From assembly GCA_965200145.1 (NCBI GenBank), contig CBDATG010000001.1, forward strand, positions 62,001 through 126,000: 64,000 bases of DNA, in the 5' to 3' direction. Positions 34,990-44,465 of this stretch are shown in pieces. The DNA is from CBDATG01 sp965200145. Lineage in GTDB: Bacteria; Chloroflexota; Dehalococcoidia; Lucifugimonadales; Lucifugimonadaceae. Made by a program: the position numbers and the translations under genes. How positions within the stretch are numbered: position 1 is the first letter of the stretch; every line of letters starts with the position of its first letter. Under the pieces are notes generated by a model, which did not search any database, was not told the origin of the DNA, and was given only the letters and a program-made list of their open reading frames with translations.

Positions 34990-36003
34990 CTAGCCGTTTG
35001 AGGCTACGGCCGTCTCAACCTTGGTTGCCACTTGATCCGGAACGTACGCCCTCCAGACGTGCGGAAACTTCTGGAGGAAGTAGATTGCACCTTCCGACGA
35101 TGTCTCGTGGTTGTCAGCCATCCATTTAGAGACTTCAACCAGAGCCTCCGTCGGAAGATGCCATTGGCGGAGGAAGTCAACAACATCGGGCGCACGTTCA
35201 ACCAGGCCGGATGCGGCGAGTTTTTTCACCTCTGTGATCGGATAGGAACAGGCCTTATCAGACTCCCAGCATTCCGCCGTGTACTCAGGCTCCGTCAGCA
35301 CATACATCTCGTAATCGATCGAGATGATGGACGGCCCCCAGACATATCCGAACCAAGCGTCGCCTCTGGAGTATGCGCGCTTTAAGTCCGCCAGGAGTGC
35401 CGCCTCAGAGCCGGGCTTGACGCTGTGAATTATGTCGTTGAGTCCGTAACCAAGCCACTTCTCGCTGTTGACGACTTCGCAAGCCCAGCCGGGCACGCAG
35501 TCAACGAACCGAACCTTACCGTCGGAGCCAACGGTTGCGAATACGTCGACATAGTCGCGGATGTCGCCCACTGATCCAAGGCCGGGGTTCGCATCCTTGA
35601 CGTACTGCGGCACTCCGAAGCCCTGCCACGAGTCTTCGATACTCTTACCGATGTCTACAGCAGTCCCATCCTCAATCACCTCGTCGTAAATCTCGCGGTT
35701 ATTCGGTAACCAGATCTCCATCGCGACATCCGCCGAGCCGCTGCTCAACGCCGCATCAATCGCCAACGGGTCTACCAAAAGCGTCGAAACCGGGTAACCG
35801 TAACCATGCTCAACGATGTATCCCACGATCTGGGACTGGACAGACGCAGACTCCCACGAGTGCTCAATAATCGTGATCTCGTCGCGAGATGAGTCCGTCA
35901 GGCAACCTAGGGCTGACAGTGTCATCACCGCCGCGACAGTAAATGCCCACGATATCGATGTGGCTCGGCGATGAGCCACGCGATCATCTCCCCGGCAGAT
36001 CAT
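34990..36003 (-). CDS. Quaternary-amine ABC transporter binding protein 1 (lipoprotein)
   Basis: This is an OpuAC/ProX-type binding protein. The N terminus has a hydrophobic segment ending in a lipobox LSALGC (Cys at about residue 34). The mature part starts with EITIIEHSWESASVQSQIVGYI, typical of glycine-betaine binders, and has VAMEIWLPN and SWQGFGVPQYVKDANPGL. Two cysteine pairs shared with its two paralogues (VPGWACE and ECWESDKACSYP) probably form disulfides. Last gene of the leftward cluster. The ligand may be betaine, choline, carnitine or a related compound. Confidence 0.88.
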   Translation of the reverse strand: MICRGDDRVAHRRATSISWAFTVAAVMTLSALGCLTDSSRDEITIIEHSWESASVQSQIVGYIVEHGYGYPVSTLLVDPLAIDAALSSGSADVAMEIWLPNNREIYDEVIEDGTAVDIGKSIEDSWQGFGVPQYVKDANPGLGSVGDIRDYVDVFATVGSDGKVRFVDCVPGWACEVVNSEKWLGYGLNDIIHSVKPGSEAALLADLKRAYSRGDAWFGYVWGPSIISIDYEMYVLTEPEYTAECWESDKACSYPITEVKKLAASGLVERAPDVVDFLRQWHLPTEALVEVSKWMADNHETSSEGAIYFLQKFPHVWRAYVPDQVATKVETAVASNG

Positions 36004-36014
36004 CGTAGGGCCTC

Positions 36015-36041
36015 AGGTTGCGAGGCGAGCCTCGCAAACCT
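36015..36041 (-). promoter_or_regulatory. Hairpin just upstream of binding protein 1
   Basis: GCGAGGC and GCCTCGC pair around GA, extended by GGTT/AACC with one bulged A, 12 bases before the ATG at 36003. It would sit in the leader of the mRNA close to the ribosome site and could affect translation or mark processing. No known riboswitch pattern is seen. Confidence 0.35.
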
Positions 36042-36080
36042 AGACAATCCGCACCGCACTCCGACGCGGATATTGACGCT

Positions 36081-36110
36081 CCAAGGGACTCGGCGCGCCG
36101 AGTCCCTTGG
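36081..36110. terminator. 30-base perfect palindrome between two binding-protein genes
   Basis: Each arm is CCAAGGGACTCGGCG and its exact complement, with no loop in DNA. It lies 14 bases after the stop of binding protein 2 and about 80 bases before the start of binding protein 1. In RNA it would form a very stable hairpin. No T run follows on the minus strand, so it may protect the upstream mRNA or attenuate rather than fully terminate. Confidence 0.5.
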
Positions 36111-36123
36111 TTGATGTAGCAAT

Positions 36124-37104
36124 CTAGCCCGATAGAGCGTCGTCTATACGGTCAGCGACATCACTCGGCACGAAGCTGCGCCACTTATCTGAATTCCGGA
36201 GATACCACCGCGCTCCGTTCTCCGGCGTCTCATCGTTCTCTTGCATCCATCCCAAGATCGGCCGTAGGTCGCCCGAATCGAACGCGTAGTTGTTGAAGAA
36301 TTCGATCACCTCTGGCGCGCGATCGTTGAGCGAGGAAGCGGCGACAATGCCTATCTCAGCTACGGGGTAGGCGCAACCCTGCGTCGTGTCCCAGCATTCA
36401 TCGCTGTAATCCGGCTCTTCCAACACATAGAGGTCTAGCTCGATGGCCGGCGGCGAGGGATTCCAGAGGTAGCCCAACCATGGCTCACCTCGGGCATAAG
36501 TCGACCGCAAGTCGGCAAACATCGCTTCTTGCGAACCAGGGTTGAACGGCTCTAAGTAGCCCAGCATGTCGTAAGCGTCAAACTTGTTGGCGTTAATCGT
36601 CTCACAGCCCCAGCCGGGAATGCAGGTTACAAAACGTGCTCTGCCTCCAGACCCTGCTGTGGCGAACAGGTCTTTATGGGCTTCAATGTCCGTCACGTTC
36701 ACCAGTCCGGGATTCTCGTCTTTGACGTACTGCGGAACCACCCAGCCTTGCCAGTTGTCCTGAAGATTGTCGCCCACTCGGATCATGTAACCATCGGCTA
36801 ATGCCTTGTCGTAGGCTTCCTGGGCGTTAGACACCCAAGTCTCGACAGCGACATGCGCCGAGCCGCTCTGAAGCGCGGGGAAGATCTTCACCGTGTCTCC
36901 AGGTATCTTGCTGACTGGATACTCGTAGCCGTGCTGCACGATCGCAGAAGCGATCTCGGTCTGCACTAATGCAGAGTCCCAGTTCAAATCAACGAAGACG
37001 ATCTCCTCTTTTTCAGCGGAACTCTGACAAGCCAAACCTGTCAGACCGGAAACCGTCAGCACAGCGATCGCGGCAACCACCGCGAACTTACGCAACTTCA
37101 ACAT
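36124..37104 (-). CDS. Quaternary-amine ABC transporter binding protein 2 (lipoprotein)
   Basis: A paralogue of binding proteins 1 and 3. The ATG at 37104 gives MLKLRKFAVVAAIAVLTVSG, a lipoprotein signal with LTGLAC as lipobox. The mature protein has EIVFVDLNWDSALVQTEIASAI, HVAVETWVSN, NWQGWVVPQYVKDENPGL, and the cysteine pairs IPGWGCE and ECWDTTQGCAYP. A GAGAGGA lies before the start. The 326-residue length is normal. It follows the permease gene by 80 bases. Confidence 0.88.
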   Translation of the reverse strand: MLKLRKFAVVAAIAVLTVSGLTGLACQSSAEKEEIVFVDLNWDSALVQTEIASAIVQHGYEYPVSKIPGDTVKIFPALQSGSAHVAVETWVSNAQEAYDKALADGYMIRVGDNLQDNWQGWVVPQYVKDENPGLVNVTDIEAHKDLFATAGSGGRARFVTCIPGWGCETINANKFDAYDMLGYLEPFNPGSQEAMFADLRSTYARGEPWLGYLWNPSPPAIELDLYVLEEPDYSDECWDTTQGCAYPVAEIGIVAASSLNDRAPEVIEFFNNYAFDSGDLRPILGWMQENDETPENGARWYLRNSDKWRSFVPSDVADRIDDALSG

Positions 37105-37184
37105 GGTCGTAAACCGTCCTCTCTCTATTGTTGTCCATCGCACTACCGCTCACTAAATGATATCGGATGCGGATTTACACACCA

Positions 37185-38327
37185 TCATCCTGCTGCCCGC
37201 CGGTTCTCTAGCGCCGCAGGATCCTTGCGTCTCGCGTACGCCTGCGTAACGCGATCAATGATGATCGCGAGGAAAACTATTCCCATCCCTGCTAGCAATG
37301 CGTCGCCCGGTCGCAAGCGTCCCAACGCGCGGTTGACATCCTCGCCCAAACCGCCTGCTCCAACCAGCGACGCGATCACCACCATCGACAGCGCCATGAG
37401 CGTCGTCTGATTAATCCCGGCCGTTATGGTCGGCATCGCAAGCGGCAGGCGCACCTTGAACATTAACTGCCACTTGGTGGCTCCGAACGACTCCGCCGCT
37501 TCAACTATCTCGGCCGGCACCTGGCGGATACCCAAGTCAGTGAACCTAACTGCGGGCGGTATGGAGTAGACCAGCGTCGCGAACATCCCCGGCACATTAC
37601 CAAGCCCGAAGAGCGCGATGGCCGGCACTAGGTACACGAAGCTCGGCATCGTCTGCATGCCGTCTAGGAACGGCCGGATAGCGTTGCGAACCTTGTCGTT
37701 CTGCGAGGACCATATTCCCAAGGGGACGGCCGCGGAAATCGACATTGCGACCGTAACTCCCATCAAGGCAATCGTCTCCATGGTGCTGTCCCAGAGTTGG
37801 AATAGCGCGAGCAACAACAGGGCCATGACGGTGAAAATCGCCAACCTCGGACTGCCGACCTTCCATGTCAAGATCGCCGCGCCAAACATGAAAGCAGGCC
37901 ACGGGATCCACTGCAAGCCGTCTCGCAACCACACGAACACTCTAGTGAGCACATTGCTGATAAAGCGGAACAGAGCACCCCATTCAACGGTCACCCACTC
38001 CACGAGTATGTCTATGCATCTACCGAGGTCGGTCCCGAACCGCCATGTGCCAAGTTCGCACGTCTCATCGTCCAGCGAAAATCGCAGAAACACCGTCTCA
38101 CTGGAACCAAACTGATCCGGGAATGTTGATATGGCCTCGTTTCCCGTTCCTCTGCCTACCCCCCATAGCGAGATAGCCAACAATGTCGGCAATCCAACCC
38201 AGAAGACGAATGGCAGGAACCATCGCGGTAAAATGCCGCCGTTCTGGGACTGCCTGCCCTCTGATGTGCCGGCCTTAGCGTCTGTTTCGTTGTCAGTAGT
38301 CATAACGTCGGTGTCAATCCATGGCAC
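37185..38327 (-). CDS. Quaternary-amine ABC transporter permease (ProW/OpuAB type)
   Basis: The 380-residue permease has an N-terminal TM (about residues 35-55), a long extracytoplasmic loop, and a core of six TM segments. The ATPase-docking EAA loop is EIVEAAESFGATKWQLMFKVRLPLAMP, and DGMQTMPSFVYLVPAIALFG is typical for ProW. The GTG at 38327 overlaps the ATPase stop by 14 bases; an ATG at 38303 would remove the overlap. It forms a transporter set with the ATPase at 38314 and binding proteins 1 and 2. Confidence 0.9.
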   Translation of the reverse strand: MPWIDTDVMTTDNETDAKAGTSEGRQSQNGGILPRWFLPFVFWVGLPTLLAISLWGVGRGTGNEAISTFPDQFGSSETVFLRFSLDDETCELGTWRFGTDLGRCIDILVEWVTVEWGALFRFISNVLTRVFVWLRDGLQWIPWPAFMFGAAILTWKVGSPRLAIFTVMALLLLALFQLWDSTMETIALMGVTVAMSISAAVPLGIWSSQNDKVRNAIRPFLDGMQTMPSFVYLVPAIALFGLGNVPGMFATLVYSIPPAVRFTDLGIRQVPAEIVEAAESFGATKWQLMFKVRLPLAMPTITAGINQTTLMALSMVVIASLVGAGGLGEDVNRALGRLRPGDALLAGMGIVFLAIIIDRVTQAYARRKDPAALENRRAAG

Positions 38328-39552
38328 GCGCGAGTACTTCCAGTCTGACCTCGCCCACGAGCGTACTGTCCGCTTCGCACACAGGTATCGGATGCTCAGA
38401 CCGCAATCCTATGGGGACAAGGTCATCCAAGACGGCCTCGCGTTCCACCGTCTCTTCCACTCGCAGGCGCAACTCGCCGACCGGTTTTGTCTGTGCAGAC
38501 TCCCACTCCGCGTCTATTCGCTGAAGCGTCAGTGTGCCGATGTAATGCATGTCGTCGTCCACGATGAACGAAAAGTGCCAGTCGTTTTCCACGAACATCC
38601 GGTGCGCTTGGCGAGCGTTGGTCAAATGATTGATGGAATGCTCAACATCGGACATCACCGACTCGGCCGTTATCAGCGCGTTCTGACGCACCTCCCTAAC
38701 GAAGTCCGCTACAAAGTGATCGGCGGGTTCCAGCACGATCTCCGTAGGCGCGCCAACTTGGGCAATCGCGCCATCTCGCATGATCGCAACGCGGTCGCCC
38801 ACCTTGACCGCCTCGTTCAGGTCATGTGTTATGAAGACGATCGTCTTGTGCACCGCCTGTTGTAGCTGCAACAACTCGTCTTGCAGGTCGCCGCGTATCA
38901 AAGGGTCTAACGCGCTGAACGGTTCGTCCATCAGCAAGATAGGTGCATCCAGAGCGAGCGCCCGCGCTAGTCCAACGCGTTGCTTCATTCCCCCGCTCAA
39001 CTCGTCCGCCAAGCTCGTGCCCCAACCGGCGAGACCGACCGTCTCTAGGGTCTGCTCCACGCGTTGTCGACGGACCACGGGGTCCACGCCCATGAGCTCC
39101 AAACCGAAGCCCACATTGCCGGCGACTGTGCGATGCGGCAGGAGCCCGTAGTGCTGGAAAACCATTGAAATCTCGTGGCGACGAATCTCGCGCAGCTCGT
39201 CCTCGTCAAGTTCTGTGAGCTCCCTGTCGCCGAGCCATATCTCGCCCGAAGACGCATCAATGAGCCGGTTGATGCATCGGATTAGCGTTGACTTGCCGCA
39301 ACCGGAAAGTCCCATCACAACGAACATCTCGCCTTTGGTAATCTCCAGCGAGACATCGTTTATCCCGACTACCGCGCCAGTCTCTTCTTGAATCTCCGCC
39401 TTGGTCTTGCCTTCGTTAGACATCCCTATTGCGGCTTCAATCTGATCATCGTCGCCGAACACCTTGTAGAGATTGCGAATCGAAATCGCCGTCTCGCGCT
39501 CCGACTCATCGGCAACGGCACCTGTTCCAGCTGATGTGTCGGTGAGAGTCAT
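38314..39552 (-). CDS. Quaternary-amine ABC transporter ATPase with CBS domains, copy 1
   Basis: A ProV/OpuAA-type ATPase. Walker A is MGLSGCGKSTLIR, the signature LSGGMKQRVGLARAL, and Walker B LLMDEPFSALDP, with the conserved His in FITHDLNEA. The C-terminal 130 residues are a CBS pair (TAESVMSDVEHSINHL and following), which in OpuA senses ionic strength and gates transport. At 412 aa it matches the family. It is 175 bases after binding protein 3 and overlaps the permease gene. Confidence 0.92.
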   Translation of the reverse strand: MTLTDTSAGTGAVADESERETAISIRNLYKVFGDDDQIEAAIGMSNEGKTKAEIQEETGAVVGINDVSLEITKGEMFVVMGLSGCGKSTLIRCINRLIDASSGEIWLGDRELTELDEDELREIRRHEISMVFQHYGLLPHRTVAGNVGFGLELMGVDPVVRRQRVEQTLETVGLAGWGTSLADELSGGMKQRVGLARALALDAPILLMDEPFSALDPLIRGDLQDELLQLQQAVHKTIVFITHDLNEAVKVGDRVAIMRDGAIAQVGAPTEIVLEPADHFVADFVREVRQNALITAESVMSDVEHSINHLTNARQAHRMFVENDWHFSFIVDDDMHYIGTLTLQRIDAEWESAQTKPVGELRLRVEETVEREAVLDDLVPIGLRSEHPIPVCEADSTLVGEVRLEVLARAMD

Positions 39553-39727
39553 CTTGCATTCGCCGCGGGTAGTATCGACTCGTTAGTGAATGTGAGATGC
39601 AGATTCGGAAAATGACCGCGCCGACGCGCTATCCGGCGACTTGGGAAGTCTAAACTTGGCGCGCCTTGCATTCTACATAACCTATCGGCCGCTGATGCGA
39701 TTAAGCGCACAAACCGCAAAACGTCCT

Positions 39728-40810
39728 CTATCGCAGCTCAATCACATCCCCTAGAGGTACCACCCTGCGCGCTGCATCGGCTACGACGGATGCCATCACT
39801 TTCTCCGCCTGCTCCTCGGTAACGTACGGCCGCCAATACTCCTGGAAGTTCGCAAGGTACCAAAGCGCCGCATCGTCTAGACGGTCAGCACCGTTCTCCG
39901 ATAACCATGCCTCCGTCTGAACCTGGGCATCGCTAGGGAAGTCCCACCGCTTAAGGAAGTCGAAGACCTCTGGCGCGCGTGTCAGTAGACGCTGGTTGAC
40001 TCCTATTCGGATATCGTTCCTCGGGTAAGCGCACGCCATGTCGCCAGCCCAGCACTCATCGCTGTACGGCGGCTCCTCGAGCCGATAAAGGTCAAGCGAG
40101 TGCGCTGGCTCAGTTGGCGACCACAGGAAACCTATCCAAGGCTTGCGGTCGCGATAGTACTCATGCAGGTCTTCAAACAAAGATTGCTGACCACTAGGCG
40201 AAATCACATGTAGATACTCACCAACTTCGTAGGACCTGAACTTCACCTTGTTCACCTCCTCGCATGACCAACCGTTCGCGCAACCGACGAATCGTGCCTT
40301 CCCGCTCGTACCGGGACCCTCAAACACCCGATAGAAAGTCGGGATGTCGAATACCGACACGAACTGCGGGTACTGATCCTTGATGTACTGCGGAATCACC
40401 CAACCTTGCCAATTCTCGCCAATGCTGTCGCCCCCGTCGACGATAGTCCCCAACGCCAGTTGCTCGTTCCACTCTTCCAACTGATTCGGCAACCAGATCT
40501 CCATCGTCACGTCCGCGTCGCCGTGCACCAACGCGAACCACAACAGGTTCGTGTCCCCATCAACCAACTCGGTCTCGTACCCAAGCCCTTTGTCAACGAT
40601 GTAGGATGCCACGCGGGCCTGGATCCCGGCAGAGCTCCAATCCAAGTCCGAGAACAGGATCGCGTCCGTCCTGCCGGACGAACCCTGCGCGCCCTCTGGT
40701 ATCTTCAGTCCGCCAATTGAAACAACCGCGGCAATCCAAACGATCGCCAATCCTGCGGCCCACACCGCGTGGATCCTGATAGGAGCCAGAAACTCTTTCA
40801 GCGCAAACAT
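39728..40810 (-). CDS. Quaternary-amine ABC transporter binding protein 3 (membrane-anchored)
   Basis: The 360-residue protein shares the fold and motifs of the other two (AILFSDLDWSSAGIQARVASYI, NWQGWVIPQYIKDQYPQF, cysteine pairs ANGWSCE and ECWAGDMACAYP). It has no lipobox; residues about 14-33 (AVWAAGLAIVWIAAVVSIGG) look like an uncleaved membrane anchor or a plain signal peptide. It begins 4 bases after the permease stop, so it is in the same operon as the two permeases at 40815 and 41919. Confidence 0.88.
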   Translation of the reverse strand: MFALKEFLAPIRIHAVWAAGLAIVWIAAVVSIGGLKIPEGAQGSSGRTDAILFSDLDWSSAGIQARVASYIVDKGLGYETELVDGDTNLLWFALVHGDADVTMEIWLPNQLEEWNEQLALGTIVDGGDSIGENWQGWVIPQYIKDQYPQFVSVFDIPTFYRVFEGPGTSGKARFVGCANGWSCEEVNKVKFRSYEVGEYLHVISPSGQQSLFEDLHEYYRDRKPWIGFLWSPTEPAHSLDLYRLEEPPYSDECWAGDMACAYPRNDIRIGVNQRLLTRAPEVFDFLKRWDFPSDAQVQTEAWLSENGADRLDDAALWYLANFQEYWRPYVTEEQAEKVMASVVADAARRVVPLGDVIELR

Positions 40811-40814
40811 CTTG

Positions 40815-41906
40815 TCACCTAATCATCGCGCCTGAATCGTCCAAGCCCATCTTGCGGTAGCGGCGTTGTGCCAATGCCTCAGCGAAACGGTCTATCACGA
40901 CGGCGACAATCACAATCGCAAATCCCGCCAAAGTAGCAGTCCCAGAATCGAGCCACGTCAGCGAACGCTCAACGATGTCGCCAAGACCCTTGGCACCGAC
41001 GAGTGATGCCACGATGATTATCGCAAGTGATGCCATCGTGGCCTGGCTGACGCCGCCCATGATGTTCGGAAGCGCTAGAGGTATCTTCACCTCCATCAAT
41101 ACCTGGAACCAAGACGCGCCGAACGACTCTGCCGCCTCGACCGCTTCGCGCGGTACGCCTCTAATGCCTAGATATACGAACTTGAACGCCGGCGGGATTA
41201 TGAACACCACAGTGGCAATGACACCCGCGACATTCCCTAGTCCGAACATAGCCAACGCCGGGACCAGGTAGACCATGCTCGGCAAGGTCTGCATCGTATC
41301 CATCACCCAACGCGTCAACGGCTCCAACGGGCGATACTCTGCCGCGAAGATACCTAACGGAATCGCAATCACAAGTGCGGTTGACAGCGAGATGGATATG
41401 AGCGTCACGGTCAACATGGTGTTGTCCCACATTCCCAAAGCGATGATTGAGCCGGTAGCCAGCGCGGTGAAGACACCCATGCCCCATCCGACCAAGCGCC
41501 AACCTATGATCGTCAAGAGCAAGATCACTGCAGGCCACGGCAGGGCTAGCAACAGAGTGTTGATCCGTTCGATGCCGGCCTCCAATGCATCATCGAAAGC
41601 CTTGAACACGGTGTCAAAGTTGTCGGTGATCCAATCGATCCAAGCCGTGATGCGCCTACCGATTGCGGCACCGTTGTCAGCCGCATCGTAGCCGTGTGGG
41701 AACTCGTTCACACGCTGAATCATCGACCCAACATCCGAATCTGCGCCCGCGCCGAGTGCCATAGCCACCGCGACGACTGCCGGTATCAACATCCAACGCA
41801 ACCACACCGGCACAAATCGCAAGAACGGCACGCTGAACCCGTCACCATCAGAGGCAGATCGGCCCGAACCTTGGTCCGAAGGAGCGTTATCTCTGTCGCG
41901 CATCAT
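40815..41906 (-). CDS. Quaternary-amine ABC transporter permease, second of tandem pair
   Basis: A ProW-type permease of about 363 residues with an N-terminal TM, a loop and a six-TM core. The EAA loop reads EAVEAAESFGASWFQVLMEVKIPLALP, and DTMQTLPSMVYLVPALAMFGLG is shared with the other permeases. I chose the ATG at 41906; a TTG at 41918 directly abutting the previous stop is possible. Two different permeases side by side suggest a heteromeric channel or two transporters sharing one ATPase. Confidence 0.9.
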   Translation of the reverse strand: MMRDRDNAPSDQGSGRSASDGDGFSVPFLRFVPVWLRWMLIPAVVAVAMALGAGADSDVGSMIQRVNEFPHGYDAADNGAAIGRRITAWIDWITDNFDTVFKAFDDALEAGIERINTLLLALPWPAVILLLTIIGWRLVGWGMGVFTALATGSIIALGMWDNTMLTVTLISISLSTALVIAIPLGIFAAEYRPLEPLTRWVMDTMQTLPSMVYLVPALAMFGLGNVAGVIATVVFIIPPAFKFVYLGIRGVPREAVEAAESFGASWFQVLMEVKIPLALPNIMGGVSQATMASLAIIIVASLVGAKGLGDIVERSLTWLDSGTATLAGFAIVIVAVVIDRFAEALAQRRYRKMGLDDSGAMIR

Positions 41907-41918
41907 AGCTGGCGTCAA

Positions 41919-43004
41919 TTACCTAAGCATTTCCGACTCGTCTAAACCAAGCTCGCGGAACCGCTTCTTGGCGAGACCCTCCGAAACGCGGTCAATCAAG
42001 ACTGCGATAAGCACAATGGCAAACCCGGCGGGCAAAGCCTGACCGGTGTCCAGGCGCGTGAGGGACTGCTCCACCAACTCGCCCAATCCTCCTCCTCCAA
42101 CAATCGATGCCACTATCACCAGGCCGAGTGCGTTCATCGTTGATTGGCTGACACCCGCCATAATCGAAGGCAACGCGAGCGGCACCTTCACACCGAACAG
42201 CACCTGCATCCGCGAAGCACCGAACGACTCTGCTGCTTCTACGGTGTTGGCCGGGACACCCAACAAGCCCACGGTCGTGTACTTCTGTGTCGGAGGTATC
42301 GCGAACACTGCGGTAGCGATTACGCCTGCCACGTTACCTAGTCCGAACACTGCCAACGCTGGCACCAGATACACCATGCTTGGCATCGTCTGCATTACGT
42401 CGAGGATGGGACGCGTCCATTTGTCGACGCGGGAGTTTTCGGCGTTGATGATGCCCAGAGGTATCGCGATTGACAAAGAAAGCGTCAGAGCAACCATCAT
42501 CAGCGCGACTGTCTCGATAGTCGGGTCCCAGAGCCCGATCATCACCAGCGAAGTGAGTGCAACCAGCGCAAACACTCCCATCTTCGGACCCACCGCGCGC
42601 CACGTCAGTATCGCCACGAAGAGCACCGTCGCAGGCCAGGGCACCGCGAGCAATGCGTTATCGATCCGAACAATCAGCGTCTCAAGCGTGTTGTCAATGA
42701 ACCCGAACGCGCCAGAAAACGTCGTCGTGAACCAGTTGATGTAGCCAGTTAACCGCTCTCCGACATCGTCACCGAACTCGCGAGTGGTGAACGTGTATGG
42801 CACCTCCAGGATCCAGCTCAGCTCTCCCGCCATGAGGAAGAGAGACAGCAGGAGCGGACCGAGCATCCAGCGCACCCAACCCGGCACGCGCAGTATGGCG
42901 TCCCGCACCCGATTCGGCGCAGGTCTACGCAAACGGTCCGCCGTACGCGAAGTGGTCAGTTCGTTCGCCGCCGGAACGCCAGATGATACTTCCTTAGTCG
43001 TCAT
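41919..43004 (-). CDS. Quaternary-amine ABC transporter permease, first of tandem pair
   Basis: The 361-residue paralogue has RVPGWVRWMLGPLLLSLFLM as first TM, LDVMQTMPSMVYLVPALAVFGLGNVAG and the EAA loop NTVEAAESFGASRMQVLFGVKVPLALP. It is next to the ATPase at 43063 (58 bases) and abuts the second permease, so ATPase, permease, permease and binding protein 3 form one operon. Sequence likeness across all three permeases points to duplication within the cluster. Confidence 0.9.
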   Translation of the reverse strand: MTTKEVSSGVPAANELTTSRTADRLRRPAPNRVRDAILRVPGWVRWMLGPLLLSLFLMAGELSWILEVPYTFTTREFGDDVGERLTGYINWFTTTFSGAFGFIDNTLETLIVRIDNALLAVPWPATVLFVAILTWRAVGPKMGVFALVALTSLVMIGLWDPTIETVALMMVALTLSLSIAIPLGIINAENSRVDKWTRPILDVMQTMPSMVYLVPALAVFGLGNVAGVIATAVFAIPPTQKYTTVGLLGVPANTVEAAESFGASRMQVLFGVKVPLALPSIMAGVSQSTMNALGLVIVASIVGGGGLGELVEQSLTRLDTGQALPAGFAIVLIAVLIDRVSEGLAKKRFRELGLDESEMLR

Positions 43005-43062
43005 CCCACGGTCTTTGTGTGTCCGGTCCTAGTCGCTGCGAGACCCAACAGTTGCGACGAGC

Positions 43063-44277
43063 TCATGTTCTGTCTCCGCCAGATACCTCTGCCAATCTCT
43101 CTAGCGTAATCTCTCCGCCCACCACACCGGTCGGTCCAACAACGGGAAGCGAAGCATGCGCCAGAACAGCACGCCGCAGCAACGTCGCCATGTCCATCGC
43201 CGGACGCACTACGGGGTCCAGCAGCAGTGCGGTATCCGTGACCTGCACATCCATGGTGGTCAACGCTGCCTCGATGCTGGCAGTCGTCGCAGTCCCTACA
43301 TACACCCCGACCTCGTTCACCACGAGGGCATGATCCGTGCCTCGCGCCTCCATAAGGTCCTTGGCCGCGGACGCCATCACATCCTCGCGCACCGTGAAGA
43401 TGCGACGATTCATTATCGCCTCGGCCGTGAGGATATCTTCCTCTCTAACCTCCAAGATGAAGTCGCGCACATAGTCATCGGCGGGATGCATCGCGAGATG
43501 GTGCGGCTCGTCGATCTGCACGACCTTTCCATCCCGCATAACCGCCATCCTGTCCGCAAGCATCAACGCCTCATTTGTGTTGTGCGTGATGAAAATGATC
43601 GTCTTGTTAACTGTCTGGTGCAGGTCTTTGAGCTCCTTCTGCAGGGTGCGCCGACGGATCGGATCAATCTCACTGAACGGCTCATCCATGAGCAGTATGG
43701 GAGTGTCCATCGCCATGGCGCGTGCGATTCCGACTCGTTGCTTCATGCCACCGCTCAATCCGCTCGGATATGATCCCGCCCACTGCTCCAGACCTACGTT
43801 CCGCAAAACCTCTGCCGCCTTCTCTTGGCGGTCCTCTTTCGGCACCTTGTTGAGACGCAAACCCCAAGCAACGTTCTCCAGCACGGTGCGATGCGGCATC
43901 AGCCCGTAGCCCTGGAACACCATCGCGAACTGCGTGCGTCGCGCCTCCTTCAGCTCGTCTTTCGTCATCGCCGTAATCTCGGCACCGTTCACAGTGATTG
44001 AGCCGTGCGACGGATTCACCAGCCGATTCACACAACGCACCAAGGTGGACTTCCCGCTACCTGAGAGCCCCATGACACAGAAGAACTCACCCTCGTACAC
44101 ATCAAACGACACGCCCGCCAGTGCGATAGTCACACCGAGTGAATCCAATATCTCGTCGCGGCTCAAGCCATCCTTGGAGTGTTGCAACGCCGTTCCGTTG
44201 CCGTCATCCCCGAAGATCACGTAGACATCGTCGAACGACACGGCCACTCGGCGGCCATTGTTGGGCGTTAAGGTCAT
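43063..44277 (-). CDS. Quaternary-amine ABC transporter ATPase with CBS domains, copy 2
   Basis: The 404-residue ATPase has Walker A MGLSGSGKSTLVR, signature LSGGMKQRVGIARAM, Walker B LLMDEPFSEIDP and FITHNTNEAL. The usual Ser-Ala-Leu-Asp-Pro of Walker B is Ser-Glu-Ile-Asp-Pro here. A CBS pair follows (TAEAIMNRRIFTVREDV). It opens the second transporter operon. The 188 bases upstream separate it from the selenoprotein gene on the same strand, and I see no terminator there. Confidence 0.92.
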   Translation of the reverse strand: MTLTPNNGRRVAVSFDDVYVIFGDDGNGTALQHSKDGLSRDEILDSLGVTIALAGVSFDVYEGEFFCVMGLSGSGKSTLVRCVNRLVNPSHGSITVNGAEITAMTKDELKEARRTQFAMVFQGYGLMPHRTVLENVAWGLRLNKVPKEDRQEKAAEVLRNVGLEQWAGSYPSGLSGGMKQRVGIARAMAMDTPILLMDEPFSEIDPIRRRTLQKELKDLHQTVNKTIIFITHNTNEALMLADRMAVMRDGKVVQIDEPHHLAMHPADDYVRDFILEVREEDILTAEAIMNRRIFTVREDVMASAAKDLMEARGTDHALVVNEVGVYVGTATTASIEAALTTMDVQVTDTALLLDPVVRPAMDMATLLRRAVLAHASLPVVGPTGVVGGEITLERLAEVSGGDRT

Positions 44278-44465
44278 AGAGCGTCTCGGCTGATCAATCT
44301 ATCGCGCTTTCATTATGAACATCCTGCATCCGCATGGCGGCCGCGACTATCGGGCACGCGCGCCGTGGCTACGCGCCCCCAGACGCGGTAATTCAATTAT
44401 CGGCTCGTCGCGTAACATCGGCGTTTCGCAACGAGCCTCAAACCGTTACTTGCCGGATCGGGCGG

